From Tistrella mobilis (GTDB taxonomy: Bacteria; Pseudomonadota; Alphaproteobacteria; Tistrellales; Tistrellaceae), in contig NZ_JBBIAB010000017.1 of the NCBI RefSeq assembly GCF_039634785.1, positions 1 to 64,000 of the forward strand: a stretch of DNA of 64,000 nucleotides. The letters run 5' to 3'. This document shows positions 8,410 to 16,604 of the stretch, piece after piece. Position 1 is the first letter of the stretch. Each line of letters starts with the position of its first letter. The notes below the pieces were generated by a model that saw only the letters and a list, made by a program, of their open reading frames with translations, was not told the origin of the DNA and ran no database searches. The position numbers were made by a program, and so were the translations under genes.

Positions 8410-8601
8410 ATGCCAATAAAGATCAATCAGCGGAGACCCCAGATAGCACGCATTAAGAGAAAAAAGTCCCACGCCCTCGACGCCGCCATCCTCCGCGGCC
8501 TCGCCGACGGGGCCGCCGGGCGCACAACCCCTGCTGACGAGGTCTTCGACGAACTCAAAGCCCGCTACACCGCCATGGCCGAAGCCCGCAGACCCAGGTA
8601 G
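8410..8601 (+). CDS. Small ORF resembling the C-terminus of a ParD-like antitoxin
   Basis: A 63-residue ORF. The C-terminal two thirds (LDAAILRGLADGAAGRTTPA then DEVFDELKARY) match the familiar tail of ParD/RHH-type antitoxins, which normally follows a ribbon-helix-helix DNA-binding half. That half is absent; the first ~20 residues are Lys/Arg-rich, AT-rich in DNA and unrelated. Base composition switches abruptly to GC-rich at about 8465, inside this ORF. It therefore looks like a truncated gene at the right edge of the island, and no toxin gene follows. It may be untranslated. Confidence 0.4.
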   Translation: MPIKINQRRPQIARIKRKKSHALDAAILRGLADGAAGRTTPADEVFDELKARYTAMAEARRPR

Positions 8602-8727
8602 GGTCCCCTCGCCCCCTGCCCCACGCCGCCGCGCCCCAACCGCACCGCACACCCCGCCCTAAAATTTCTCCCGCACCGCACAATACGATTTGATCTTGCG
8701 CACCGCCCCGGTTTCGGCGACAAGAAT

Positions 8728-8745
8728 AATGACTCATGAATCATT
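8728..8745. promoter_or_regulatory. FadR-like palindromic operator upstream of the acyl-CoA locus
   Basis: An 18-bp near-perfect palindrome, AATGACTCATGAATCATT, two symmetry mismatches, 20 bp before the first acyl-CoA dehydrogenase start. It resembles the TetR-type FadR box of Bacillus (TGAATGAMTANTCATTCA), which controls beta-oxidation genes. A TetR gene closes this locus at 21064-21759, so it is the likely ligand-responsive repressor. The pattern is seen directly; the pairing is inferred. Confidence 0.55.
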
Positions 8746-8764
8746 AATCAGTTCGGAGCGAGGC

Positions 8765-9970
8765 ATGCACGCCGAGTTCACGGCCGAAGAGCGGGCGTTC
8801 CGCGATCAGGTGCGGCGGTTCTGCGAGGAGCGGCTGCCCGAGGATATCCGGGCGAAGGTGCTGGAGGGGCGGCATCTTTCCCGTGCGGATCACATCCGCT
8901 GGCAGAAGATCCTGCATGAACAGGGCTGGATTGCGGGGTTCTGGCCGAAGAAATGGGGCGGGTGCGACTGGACGCCGGTGGAAGGCTATATCTTCCAGGA
9001 AGAAACCGCGCGCGCCGGTGCGCCCTGGCTGCTGCCCTTCGGGGTGAATTATGTGGGCCCGGTGATCTTCACCTATGGCAATGCCGATCAGCAGGAACGG
9101 CATCTGCCGGGCATTCTGTCGTCCGACGTGTTCTGGTGCCAGGGCTATAGCGAGCCCGGCGCCGGGTCGGATCTGGCCGGGCTGAAGACCCGGGCGGTGC
9201 GCGACGGTGACCATTATGTCGTCAACGGATCCAAGATCTGGACCACCATGGCCCATTGGGCCGACATGATGTTCTGTCTGGCGCGCACCGATGCGGAGGC
9301 CGCACGGCCCCAGGAGGGGATCTCGTTCCTGCTGCTGGACATGAAGCAGCCGGGGGTGACGGTGCGGCCGATCGTCTCCATCGACGGCGCGCATCACCTG
9401 AACGAGGTGTTCTTCGACGATGTCCGCGTGCCGGTGAGCGAGCGGGTCGGCGACGAGAACCGCGGCTGGACCTATGCAAAATTCCTGCTGGGGCATGAGC
9501 GCATGCTCTCGGCCGAAACCGGCAAGGCAAGGCGGCTGATCGGCAAGATCCGGCGCATGGCCGCCCGCCTGCCCCATGCCAACGGCCGGGGCGTGCTGGC
9601 CGACGATGCCCGCTTCCGCGACCGCATCGCCCGGCTGGACATCCGCGTGCTGGCGCTGGAATGGACCACGCTGCGCATGCTGGATGCCGCCATGGAGGGC
9701 GCATCGCCCGGGGCCGAGGCGTCTCTGCTGAAGATCCGCGGCAGCGAACTGGTGCAGGCGATCACCGAACTCGCCACCGACGTGCTGGGCCTCTACGGCA
9801 TCCCCTTCGATGTGCGGCTGCTGGAAGCCGAGGCACAGGGTGTCGAAATCGGCCCCGACGGCGCCGCCGGCATCCTGGCCGAATTCCTCTACCACCGCGC
9901 CCCCACCATCTGGGGCGGCTCCAACGAAGTCCAGCGCAACATCCTGGCCAAACACGCCCTGGGCCTCTGA
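8765..9970 (+). CDS. Acyl-CoA dehydrogenase (first of pair)
   Basis: A 401-residue FAD-dependent flavoprotein of the acyl-CoA dehydrogenase superfamily, catalysing alpha-beta desaturation of an acyl-CoA. Domains run in the usual order: N-terminal helices (about 1-120), a middle beta-barrel beginning at QGYSEPGAGSDLAGL with NGSKIWTT, and C-terminal helices ending in IWGGSNEVQRNILAKHALGL, the conserved FAD-contacting tail. The start at 8765 follows GGAGCGAGG and gives the family-typical N-terminus (FTAEERAFRDQVRRF). It is the first gene of the long locus controlled from the palindrome at 8728. The paired smaller dehydrogenase at 10223 suggests a two-subunit-type enzyme, as seen in several steroid and alicyclic acid pathways. 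Confidence 0.9.
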   Translation: MHAEFTAEERAFRDQVRRFCEERLPEDIRAKVLEGRHLSRADHIRWQKILHEQGWIAGFWPKKWGGCDWTPVEGYIFQEETARAGAPWLLPFGVNYVGPVIFTYGNADQQERHLPGILSSDVFWCQGYSEPGAGSDLAGLKTRAVRDGDHYVVNGSKIWTTMAHWADMMFCLARTDAEAARPQEGISFLLLDMKQPGVTVRPIVSIDGAHHLNEVFFDDVRVPVSERVGDENRGWTYAKFLLGHERMLSAETGKARRLIGKIRRMAARLPHANGRGVLADDARFRDRIARLDIRVLALEWTTLRMLDAAMEGASPGAEASLLKIRGSELVQAITELATDVLGLYGIPFDVRLLEAEAQGVEIGPDGAAGILAEFLYHRAPTIWGGSNEVQRNILAKHALGL

Positions 9971-10010
9971 CCGTAACGCCCCGAAGCCCGGGCACTGCCT
10001 GCGTTCACAA

Positions 10011-10206
10011 CAGGCTCCCAGCCGCCATTGAGGCGGCGGCCAAGGGTGCGGAGCACCCGCCCGGCGAGGGGCTAAAAGACCCGGCGGCGGCCAAGGGCGC
10101 GGAGCACCCGCCCGGCGAGGGGCAAAAAAAACCCGCCCAACCCAGGCTCCCAGCCGCCATTGAGGCGGCGGCCAAGGGCGCGGCAGCGCCCGCCCGGCGA
10201 GGGCCA
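10011..10206. repeat. Dispersed GC-rich intergenic repeat, locus 1 (three tandem copies)
   Basis: Three copies of one repeat lie between the acyl-CoA dehydrogenase genes: 10011-10069, a partial copy about 10083-10123, and 10143-10206. Each contains nested palindromes (CCGCC..GGCGG and GGGCGC..GCGCCC) and ends CCCGGCGAGGG. The same repeat appears in opposite orientation at 19128-19257 and 37119-37243. It behaves like a REP/BIME-type element. It ends 16 bp before the next start codon and creates spurious N-terminal extensions in open frames. Confidence 0.8.
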
Positions 10207-10222
10207 AACAAACGAGCATCAC

Positions 10223-11344
10223 ATGAACTTCCGCTTCACCGAAGAACAGTCGATGCTGCGCGACATGGCCAGGCGCTGGGTCGCGGAGCGCTATGATCTG
10301 AAGCGCCGCAAGGCCGCGGCGGCCGGCGGTTTCGACCGGGTCGCCTGGGCCGATATGGCGGAAATGGGCTGGCAGGGCGTGGCGCTGCCCGAGGCGGCCG
10401 GCGGCAGTGCCGGCGGTGCGGTCGAGACCATGATCGTAATGGAGGAAATCGGCCGCGGGCTGATGGTCGAGCCGTATCTGCCGACCGCGGTGATCGCCCC
10501 GGCGGCGCTGATGCTGACCGGGGCGGCCGCGGATGACGCGCGGCTGGCGGCCATCGCCGGCGGCCGGCTGGTGGTCGCCTTCGCCCATGACGAGCCCGGC
10601 CTGCGCGACCCCGCCGCCCCGCGCCGCACCCGGGCGGTGCCGGTGGGCGATGGCTGGCGGCTGGACGGCGCCAAGAGCGTGGTCCGTGCCGGGGCCGAGG
10701 CGGATTGCCTGCTGGTTTCGGCCGCGATGCCCGAGGGCGCCACCGGGCTGTTCCTGGTGGATGCGACGGCGCCGGGGATCACCCGCACCGGCTATCCGAC
10801 ACTCGACGGCATGACCGCGGCCGAGATCGCGTTCGAGGGCACCGAGGTGCCGGCGGCCGCCCTGCTGGCCGGCGCGGCGGATGCCATCCTGGCCGCCCTG
10901 ATCGACCGCGCCATCGCGGCCGAACTGGCCGAGGCGCTGGGGGTGATGGAGCGGCTGAAGGCGGCGACGCTGGACCATCTGCGCACCCGCCGCCAGTTCG
11001 GCCAGGAAATCGGCCGGTTCCAGGCGCTGCAGCACCGCATGGCCGATATCCACATCGCCTGCGAAGAGGCGCGGTCGATGGTGATCATGGCGACGGTCGC
11101 GCTGGACGAGGACGACGTGCTGGCCCGCGCCCGCGCGGTGTCGGCCGCCCGGCTGCATGTCGCGGAACTGGCGATGCATGTCGGGCGCGAAGCGATCCAG
11201 CTGCATGGCGGCATCGGCATGACCGACGAGATGATCGTCGGCCACGGCTTCAAACGCCTGAAGGTGATCGCCGCCGGCATGGGCGGCAACGACCTGCATC
11301 TGGACCGCTTCATCGCCACCACCGAGCAGAGCAACGCCGCCTGA
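10223..11344 (+). CDS. Acyl-CoA dehydrogenase (second of pair, short form)
   Basis: A 373-residue acyl-CoA dehydrogenase. The N-terminus FRFTEEQSMLRDMARRWVAE and the C-terminal element IQLHGGIGMTDEMIVGHGFK are family hallmarks. The middle domain is shorter than in the neighbouring gene, and the flavin-binding SEPxAGSD motif is replaced by AHDEPG, so FAD may be bound at a composite interface with the first subunit. The longer open frame upstream reads through the intergenic repeat and is rejected; the chosen ATG has only a weak purine-rich site (AACGAGC). It probably acts with the 401-residue enzyme on an imported and activated acid. Confidence 0.85.
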   Translation: MNFRFTEEQSMLRDMARRWVAERYDLKRRKAAAAGGFDRVAWADMAEMGWQGVALPEAAGGSAGGAVETMIVMEEIGRGLMVEPYLPTAVIAPAALMLTGAAADDARLAAIAGGRLVVAFAHDEPGLRDPAAPRRTRAVPVGDGWRLDGAKSVVRAGAEADCLLVSAAMPEGATGLFLVDATAPGITRTGYPTLDGMTAAEIAFEGTEVPAAALLAGAADAILAALIDRAIAAELAEALGVMERLKAATLDHLRTRRQFGQEIGRFQALQHRMADIHIACEEARSMVIMATVALDEDDVLARARAVSAARLHVAELAMHVGREAIQLHGGIGMTDEMIVGHGFKRLKVIAAGMGGNDLHLDRFIATTEQSNAA

Positions 11345-11423
11345 TCGCCTGATCGCCAGAGACGTTGAAGACATCACCCAAGGGCGGCAGACGAACCGCC
11401 CCACCTCTGAGGAAACCAGCCCC

Positions 11424-12239
11424 GTGACCACCGAACCCGGCGCCTTCGAATTCCGCGACTATCAGTGCTTCACCTTCGAACGCCGCAACCGCGTGCTGAC
11501 CGCAACCATCAATCGCCCCGAGGCGATGAATGCGGTCAATGCCCGGCTGCACGAGGAATTCTCGCGGCTGTTCACCGACCTCGCCATGGATCCCGACAGC
11601 GATGTGGTGGTGCTGACGGGCGCCGGCCGCGCCTTCTGCGCCGGTGGCGACATCAACTGGATGCAGGAACATATCGATGTGCCCGGCGAATTCGAACGCA
11701 CCGGGCTTGAGGCCAAACGCATCGTGTTCAGCCAGCTGGACCTTGAAAAGCCGCTGATCTGCCGGCTGAACGGCCATGCCACCGGGCTGGGTGCGACCAT
11801 CGCACTGATGTGCGACATCATCATCGCCTCCGACAAGGCGAAGATCGGCGACCCGCATGTGTCGGTGGGGCTGGTCGCGGGCGATGGCGGCGCGGTGATC
11901 TGGCCGCAGCTGATCGGCTTTGCCCGCGCCAAGGAATTCCTGCTGACCGGCGACCTGCTGACGGCCCCCGAGGCGGCGCAGATCGGGCTGATCAACCGCG
12001 CGGTCGCGCCGGAGCGGCTGGACGACGAGGTCTACGCCCTGGCCGACCGCCTGGCCGGGGGCGCCACCAAGGCGATCCGCTGGACCAAGACCGCAACCAA
12101 TATCGCCCTGAAACAGCTGGCCCATTCGATGATGGACGCCTGCATCGGGTACGAGAGCATGTCGAACCTGACCGAAGACCATCGCGAGGCGGTCGCCGCC
12201 TTCCGCGAGAAGCGCAAGCCGGCCTTCACCGGTCGATAA
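11424..12239 (+). CDS. Enoyl-CoA hydratase/isomerase family protein
   Basis: A 271-residue crotonase-fold protein that should hydrate the enoyl-CoA made by the two dehydrogenases. It shows the first oxyanion-hole motif GAGRAFCAGGDI (about residues 66-77) and the second one around GHATGLGATIALMCDIIIAS (about 115-134). The usual first catalytic Glu region reads HVSVGLVAGDGG. The start is GTG at 11424 behind GAGGAAA. The stop codon sits in a 16-bp tandem duplication (TCACCGGTCGATAAG at 12226 and 12242), so the C-terminal codons and stop are repeated immediately downstream. Confidence 0.88.
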   Translation: MTTEPGAFEFRDYQCFTFERRNRVLTATINRPEAMNAVNARLHEEFSRLFTDLAMDPDSDVVVLTGAGRAFCAGGDINWMQEHIDVPGEFERTGLEAKRIVFSQLDLEKPLICRLNGHATGLGATIALMCDIIIASDKAKIGDPHVSVGLVAGDGGAVIWPQLIGFARAKEFLLTGDLLTAPEAAQIGLINRAVAPERLDDEVYALADRLAGGATKAIRWTKTATNIALKQLAHSMMDACIGYESMSNLTEDHREAVAAFREKRKPAFTGR

Positions 12240-12273
12240 GCTCACCGGTCGATAAGATCAGAGGAACCCCGTC

Positions 12274-14016
12274 ATGACCGCCCCCACACCCCAGGGACCG
12301 CTTGAAGCCGATCTCGCCCGCAGGATTGCGGAGACGGGCACGCTCGGCCGTCTTCTGCGGGCGCGGGCGGCGGAACATGGCGCGGCCCCCATGCTGATCG
12401 CCCCCTCGCGGCTGTACCCGGCAGAGGCGGACGGGCTGGCGGTCACCAGCTTCGCCGCCATGGCGGCGGGGGCGGAGCGGCTGGCCCGGGCGCTGGTGGC
12501 GGCGGGTGTCGGGCCGGGTGACGGCGTCGGCGTGCTGGCCGGCAACACCGCCGTCACCGAGGCGCATCTGGTGCAGTATGCCGCCGCCCTGGCCGGCGCG
12601 GTTCTGGTGCCGATCAACCCGCGCTATGGCGACGAGGATCTGGACCACGCCATCGCCCTTGGCCGGCTGAAGATCGCCTTTGCCGAACCGGGGCTGATGC
12701 CGCGGCTTGCCGCCGCCGCGATGCGGACGGACGGCAGGATCCGTACCGTTGATCTGGGCGCGGGGCTCGCCGGGCTGATGGTGGATGCCGATGCCGGTCT
12801 CGCCCTGCCCGAGGTGGCGCCCGAGGCCGTCGCCGATCTGATCTTCACCTCGGGCACCACCGGCCGGCCCAAGGCGGTGGAGCACAGCCACAGCTCTGCC
12901 GTGGCCACGGGGGCGATCTTCGGCACGGCGCTGGGGCTGACGCCCGATGACCGGCATCATCATGCGGTGCCGTTCTTCACCAGTTCGGGCGTGCATTTCA
13001 ACCCGCTGGCCGCGCTCTGGGCGGGTGCTGCGATGATCGTGGAGCCCGTCTTCGACGCGGCGCGCATCCTTGCGCGGATCGCGGCCCGGCGCAGCACGGT
13101 GCTGCTGTCGGTGCCGTCGGGCTTTCTCTATCTGCTGGATGCGCTGGCGCGGGCGGGCGGCGACGCCCCCGATCTGTCGAGCATCCGGCTCTGGAATTAT
13201 GGCGGCGCCGCCATGCCGCAGGAGGCGGTGGCGGCACTGGCCCGGCGGTTCCCGGCGGTCGACCAGCGCCAGAACTACGGCATGACCGAGACGGGCCCCA
13301 CCGGCACCATGCTTCTCCCCCACGAGGTGCTGGCCAGGCCCGGCTCGGTCGGCCGGCCCATGCCGCTCTGCCGGGTGCGGATCACCGATGCCGGGGGCTG
13401 CGTGCTGCCGGCCGCGGCGGCGGGCGAGATCGAAATCCTGAGCCCGGCCAATATGATCGGCTATCGCGATGCGCCCGAGGCGACGGCGGAGACGATCAGG
13501 GATGGCTGGGTCCGCACCGGCGATTGGGGGCGGATCGATGCCGACGGCCATCTCCACCACCTGGACCGGCTGAAGGATGTGATCGTCCGCGGCGGGCTGA
13601 AGATCGCCGCCCGGCGGGTGGAAGACGTGCTGCACCGCATCCCCGGCGTGTTCGAGGCGGCGGTGATCGCCCTGCCCCATCCACGGCTGGGCGAGGATGT
13701 CGCGGCGGTGGTGGTGCGCACGGCGCCTGACACAACCGAAGACCTTGGCACAACCGAAGACCCTGGCACAACCGAAGACCCTGGCACAACCGAAGACATC
13801 GAAACCGATGAACACTTCATCGCCCGGCTGCAAGCGGCCGCCGCGGCGGTGCTGGCCGATTACGAGATCCCGAGACGGGTCTTCCTCACCGATGCGCTGC
13901 CCCGCAACCCGCTGGGCAAGGTGTTGAAGACCGAACTGCGCCGGCTGCATGCCGGGGCGGCCCCACCCTACCGACACGATCTGCACCCACAAGATCTGCA
14001 CCCATCGCATGGATGA
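12274..14016 (+). CDS. AMP-dependent acyl-CoA synthetase/ligase (first)
   Basis: A 580-residue ANL-superfamily adenylating enzyme that would convert a carboxylic acid plus CoA and ATP to the acyl-CoA. It shows the P-loop-like LIFTSGTTGRPKAVEHSH, the NYGMTETGPTGTML acyl/AMP site, the TGDWG hinge Asp region, and the C-terminal catalytic Lys in NPLGKVLKTELR. An unusual insert at about residues 487-509 is encoded by an 18-bp tandem repeat (four units, 13732-13798) giving TTEDPG iterations; it lies in the C-terminal subdomain loop and could vary in length between strains. The last residues come from another short duplication (ATCTGCACCCA). Confidence 0.87.
   Translation: MTAPTPQGPLEADLARRIAETGTLGRLLRARAAEHGAAPMLIAPSRLYPAEADGLAVTSFAAMAAGAERLARALVAAGVGPGDGVGVLAGNTAVTEAHLVQYAAALAGAVLVPINPRYGDEDLDHAIALGRLKIAFAEPGLMPRLAAAAMRTDGRIRTVDLGAGLAGLMVDADAGLALPEVAPEAVADLIFTSGTTGRPKAVEHSHSSAVATGAIFGTALGLTPDDRHHHAVPFFTSSGVHFNPLAALWAGAAMIVEPVFDAARILARIAARRSTVLLSVPSGFLYLLDALARAGGDAPDLSSIRLWNYGGAAMPQEAVAALARRFPAVDQRQNYGMTETGPTGTMLLPHEVLARPGSVGRPMPLCRVRITDAGGCVLPAAAAGEIEILSPANMIGYRDAPEATAETIRDGWVRTGDWGRIDADGHLHHLDRLKDVIVRGGLKIAARRVEDVLHRIPGVFEAAVIALPHPRLGEDVAAVVVRTAPDTTEDLGTTEDPGTTEDPGTTEDIETDEHFIARLQAAAAAVLADYEIPRRVFLTDALPRNPLGKVLKTELRRLHAGAAPPYRHDLHPQDLHPSHG
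13732..13798 (+). repeat. 18-bp tandem repeat inside the acyl-CoA ligase gene
   Basis: Three complete copies and one partial copy of ACAACCGAAGACCYTGGC (starts 13732, 13750, 13768, 13786) are in frame and encode an acidic TTEDPG repeat. The unit is a multiple of three, so copy changes would keep the reading frame. Confidence 0.9.
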
Positions 14017-14088
14017 GGCATGAAGGCGCGGCCCGCGACCCCAGGGGACGGAAACCAGAACCGCGCCATGCCCAGGGAGGAGACAGAG

Positions 14089-15378
14089 ATGACCCAGAGC
14101 ATCACGGGCCGGAAATTCAGCCGGCGGACCCTGCTGAAGACGACCGCCGCCGCGGCCGCGATCGCGCCGATGAGCCGGCTGTGGATCCCCGGCGCCCATG
14201 CCGCGGACAACCCCGTCACGCTGGGCCTGGTGACGCCGCTGTCGGGCGCGCAGGAGATGATCGGCAGCTTCGTGCGCCATGGCGCCGAAATCGCGGTCGA
14301 GAAGATCAATGCCGATGGCGGCGTGAACGGCCGGCCGCTGGCGCTGGAGATCCGCGACAGCAAGGCCAACCCGGCCGCGGCGACCGTGGCCGCGCGCGAG
14401 CTTCTGGGCCAGGGCGTCAACCTGCAGCTGGGTACCATCTCGTCGGCGGTGGCGCTGGCCATGGGCCCGCTGATGCAGGCGGCCGGCGGCACGGTACTGA
14501 CCTGCGGCGCCGGCACCGAAAAGCTGAACCACGAGAATTACAGCCCCAATGTCTTCCGGGTGGGCGACAGCCCCTATTCGCGCCAGTACGGCCTGATCCG
14601 GCTGATCGCCGAGCGCTACCCGAACGTCACCAGCTGGGGCGGCATCATCCCCGACCATGAATACGGCCGCACCACCTGGGCGATCTTCGTGGATGCGATG
14701 CTGAACATCTTCCCCGAGGTGACGGGCAGGCAGCCCGAGATCCAGCGCCCGATCCTGATCCCCTATGGCGCGGGCGATTATAAGAACTTCATCGCCGCCG
14801 CGGTGCGCCAGCCCTTCGAGGGGCTGTATACCTCGGCCTATGGCGGCGATGCGGTGACCCTGTTCCAGCAGGCGAAGCCCTTCGGCCTGTTCGAGAAGAC
14901 GAAGGTGGTGGTGGACTCGGCCAATGAATTCCTGGTGCCGCTGGCGATGAAGGACCAGACCCCGGACACCTGGACCGGCACCCACTGGTATTTCAACGGC
15001 AACACCGACAACCCGATGTCGAAGCATCTCTACGATGCCTATGTCGCGCGCACCGGCAACAAATATCCGATGGGCTGGGCGGCGGAAGCCCATGCCGCGG
15101 TCTATGCCTACAAGGCCGCACTTGAGAAGACCGGCGGCGAGACGAAGGCCGATGCGATCATCGCCGCGCTGAAGGGCCTCACCTTCGACAGCGCCACCGG
15201 CAAGCGCACGCTGCGCGCCGAGGACAACCAGGCGATCAAGAGCGTCGAGATCATCCGCATCAGTCCCAAGGCCGACAACCCGGATGGTTTCGCGGTCACC
15301 GATTTCGTCTCGGTGCCGGGGGAGAGCGTGGTGGAGCCGGCGCGGCCGGGGCAGAAGCTTGAACTGAAGACGCTGTAA
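14089..15378 (+). CDS. Branched-chain-amino-acid-type ABC transporter substrate-binding protein
   Basis: A 429-residue periplasmic receptor of the LivJ/type I family (Peripla_BP_6). A twin-arginine signal (FSRRTLLKTTAAAAA) precedes the mature domain near AHA-ADNPVTLGLVTPLSG, so it may be exported folded by Tat. The core carries the usual GAEIAVEKINADGGVNGRPL segment. The start follows GGGAGGAG; the longer frame upstream is not needed. It is placed among acyl-CoA ligases and dehydrogenases, not amino-acid genes, so the ligand is more likely an aromatic, alicyclic or fatty acid. A stem-loop after the gene could lower expression of the permease genes relative to the receptor. Confidence 0.88.
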   Translation: MTQSITGRKFSRRTLLKTTAAAAAIAPMSRLWIPGAHAADNPVTLGLVTPLSGAQEMIGSFVRHGAEIAVEKINADGGVNGRPLALEIRDSKANPAAATVAARELLGQGVNLQLGTISSAVALAMGPLMQAAGGTVLTCGAGTEKLNHENYSPNVFRVGDSPYSRQYGLIRLIAERYPNVTSWGGIIPDHEYGRTTWAIFVDAMLNIFPEVTGRQPEIQRPILIPYGAGDYKNFIAAAVRQPFEGLYTSAYGGDAVTLFQQAKPFGLFEKTKVVVDSANEFLVPLAMKDQTPDTWTGTHWYFNGNTDNPMSKHLYDAYVARTGNKYPMGWAAEAHAAVYAYKAALEKTGGETKADAIIAALKGLTFDSATGKRTLRAEDNQAIKSVEIIRISPKADNPDGFAVTDFVSVPGESVVEPARPGQKLELKTL

Positions 15379-15392
15379 AGGTCTCTCGACTT

Positions 15393-15472
15393 GCAGCCAC
15401 CGGGGCGCGGCCAGAACGATCGCGCCTCCCCGGTGACGGGCCGCACCCCCTCCCCGGTGGCTGCACTTTTTT
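15393..15472 (+). terminator. Stem-loop with T-run after the substrate-binding protein gene
   Basis: A perfect 13-bp stem (GCAGCCACCGGGG, 15393-15405, with its complement 15452-15464) encloses a 46-nt loop with a smaller GC-rich hairpin, followed by CTTTTTTG. The flanks (TCTC/GAGA) extend the symmetry. It fits a leaky terminator or mRNA-stabilising structure inside the transporter operon, a common arrangement that gives excess binding protein. Confidence 0.6.
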
Positions 15473-15509
15473 GAGAGTCCAGGGCGGCGGTTTTCGCGGC
15501 AGAGAAGAA

Positions 15510-15646
15510 GGTGGATCCCCGCCTGCGCGGGGATGACGGCATTTTCTTTCTGATCAGCGATCCGCCGTCGGATCCGCGGCAGGCCGGCCGACGAGCGGCG
15601 GCAACGAAAACCGATCCCGTCATCCCCGCGCAGGCGGGGATCCACC
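15510..15646. repeat. Inverted pair of 28-bp GGTGGATCCCCGCC-type repeats
   Basis: Two perfect 28-bp arms (15510-15537 and 15619-15646) face each other across 81 bp. Each arm contains its own CCCCGCNNGCGGGG palindrome. This is the widespread proteobacterial intergenic repeat often misread as protein in genome annotations. The element lies between the substrate-binding protein and livH, 50-60 bp before the permease start. It resembles a small non-autonomous mobile element. Confidence 0.8.
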
Positions 15647-15710
15647 TTTCCACCCGCCACCCCGACCACCCCGACCTTCCGCACCCCGATGCGGCCTTAC
15701 GGAGGCGATG

Positions 15711-16604
15711 ATGACGTTCGCCGATCTGGCGCTGATCCTGTTCAACGGCATGGCCTGGGCGGCCGCGACCTTTCTGGTGGCGGCGGGGCTGACGCTGATC
15801 TTCGGCATCCTGCACATCCTGAACTTCGCCCATGGCGGGTTCTTCATGATCGGCGCCTATATCGCCTTCACCCTGCTGCAGCTGGCGGGCGGGGGCGGGG
15901 TGCCGCTCTGGCTGTATCTGGTGGTGGCGCTGGCATCGGGCATGGCGGTGGCCGTGCTGGGGGTGCTGGCCGATCTCGCCATCTTCCGGCGGCTGCGCGG
16001 GGTTGAGGACGCCTATGTGCTGATCGCAACCTACGCCCTGCTGCTGGTCTGCGACGGCGCGGTCAAGCTGATCTGGGGGCTGAACTTCATGTCGGTGCCG
16101 ACCCCCGACGAGCTGGGCGGCGCGGTGTTCCTGGGCGATGCGATCATGCCCGAATTCGCGCTTTTCGTGGTGGCCTGCGGCCTGCTCGCCTTCATCGGGC
16201 TGGACCTGCTGATGGAGCGGACGACCTTCGGCAAGCTGATCTGGGCGGTCGCCATGGACAGCTGGATGGCGAAGCTGCTGGGCATTCGCGTCGGCCGGGT
16301 GCTGATGATCACCGTGGTGATCGCCTTCGGCCTGGCGGGCCTTGCCGGCGGGCTGCTCGCCGCCAATCAGAGCCTGTCGCCCAGCCTGGCCGGCGTGTTC
16401 CTGCTCCAGGCCTTCGGGGTGATCATCGTCGGCGGCATGGGCAGCATTCGCGGGGCGGCGATCGCCGCCGTGATGCTGGGGCTGATCGAAAGCTTCGGCA
16501 CCGTCTTCCTGCCGGATTATCCCGGCATCCTCTTCTTCGTCGCCCTGGCCGCCGTGCTGCTGATCCGGCCGCAGGGGCTGATGGGACGCGCACAGGTGGC
16601 ATGA
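15711..16604 (+). CDS. livH: Branched-chain-type ABC transporter permease LivH
   Basis: A 297-residue inner-membrane permease with about eight helices. It begins with the LivH-typical segment FLVAAGLTLIFGILHILNFA and HGGFFMIGAYIAF, and ends with the GGMGSIRGAAIAAVMLGLIE loop that contacts the ATPases. ATG 15708 and 15711 are adjacent; 15711 has better spacing from GGAGG (15701-15705). It overlaps livM (ATGATGA). It forms the translocation pore together with LivM for the acid bound by the upstream receptor. Confidence 0.9.
   Translation: MTFADLALILFNGMAWAAATFLVAAGLTLIFGILHILNFAHGGFFMIGAYIAFTLLQLAGGGGVPLWLYLVVALASGMAVAVLGVLADLAIFRRLRGVEDAYVLIATYALLLVCDGAVKLIWGLNFMSVPTPDELGGAVFLGDAIMPEFALFVVACGLLAFIGLDLLMERTTFGKLIWAVAMDSWMAKLLGIRVGRVLMITVVIAFGLAGLAGGLLAANQSLSPSLAGVFLLQAFGVIIVGGMGSIRGAAIAAVMLGLIESFGTVFLPDYPGILFFVALAAVLLIRPQGLMGRAQVA

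Noticed and set aside
12226..15684. A very long minus-strand open frame (over 1100 codons) opposite the CoA ligase and receptor genes
   Set aside because: High GC leaves few stop codons in antisense frames. The translation is Arg/Gly/His-rich without domains, while the plus strand has full family motifs.
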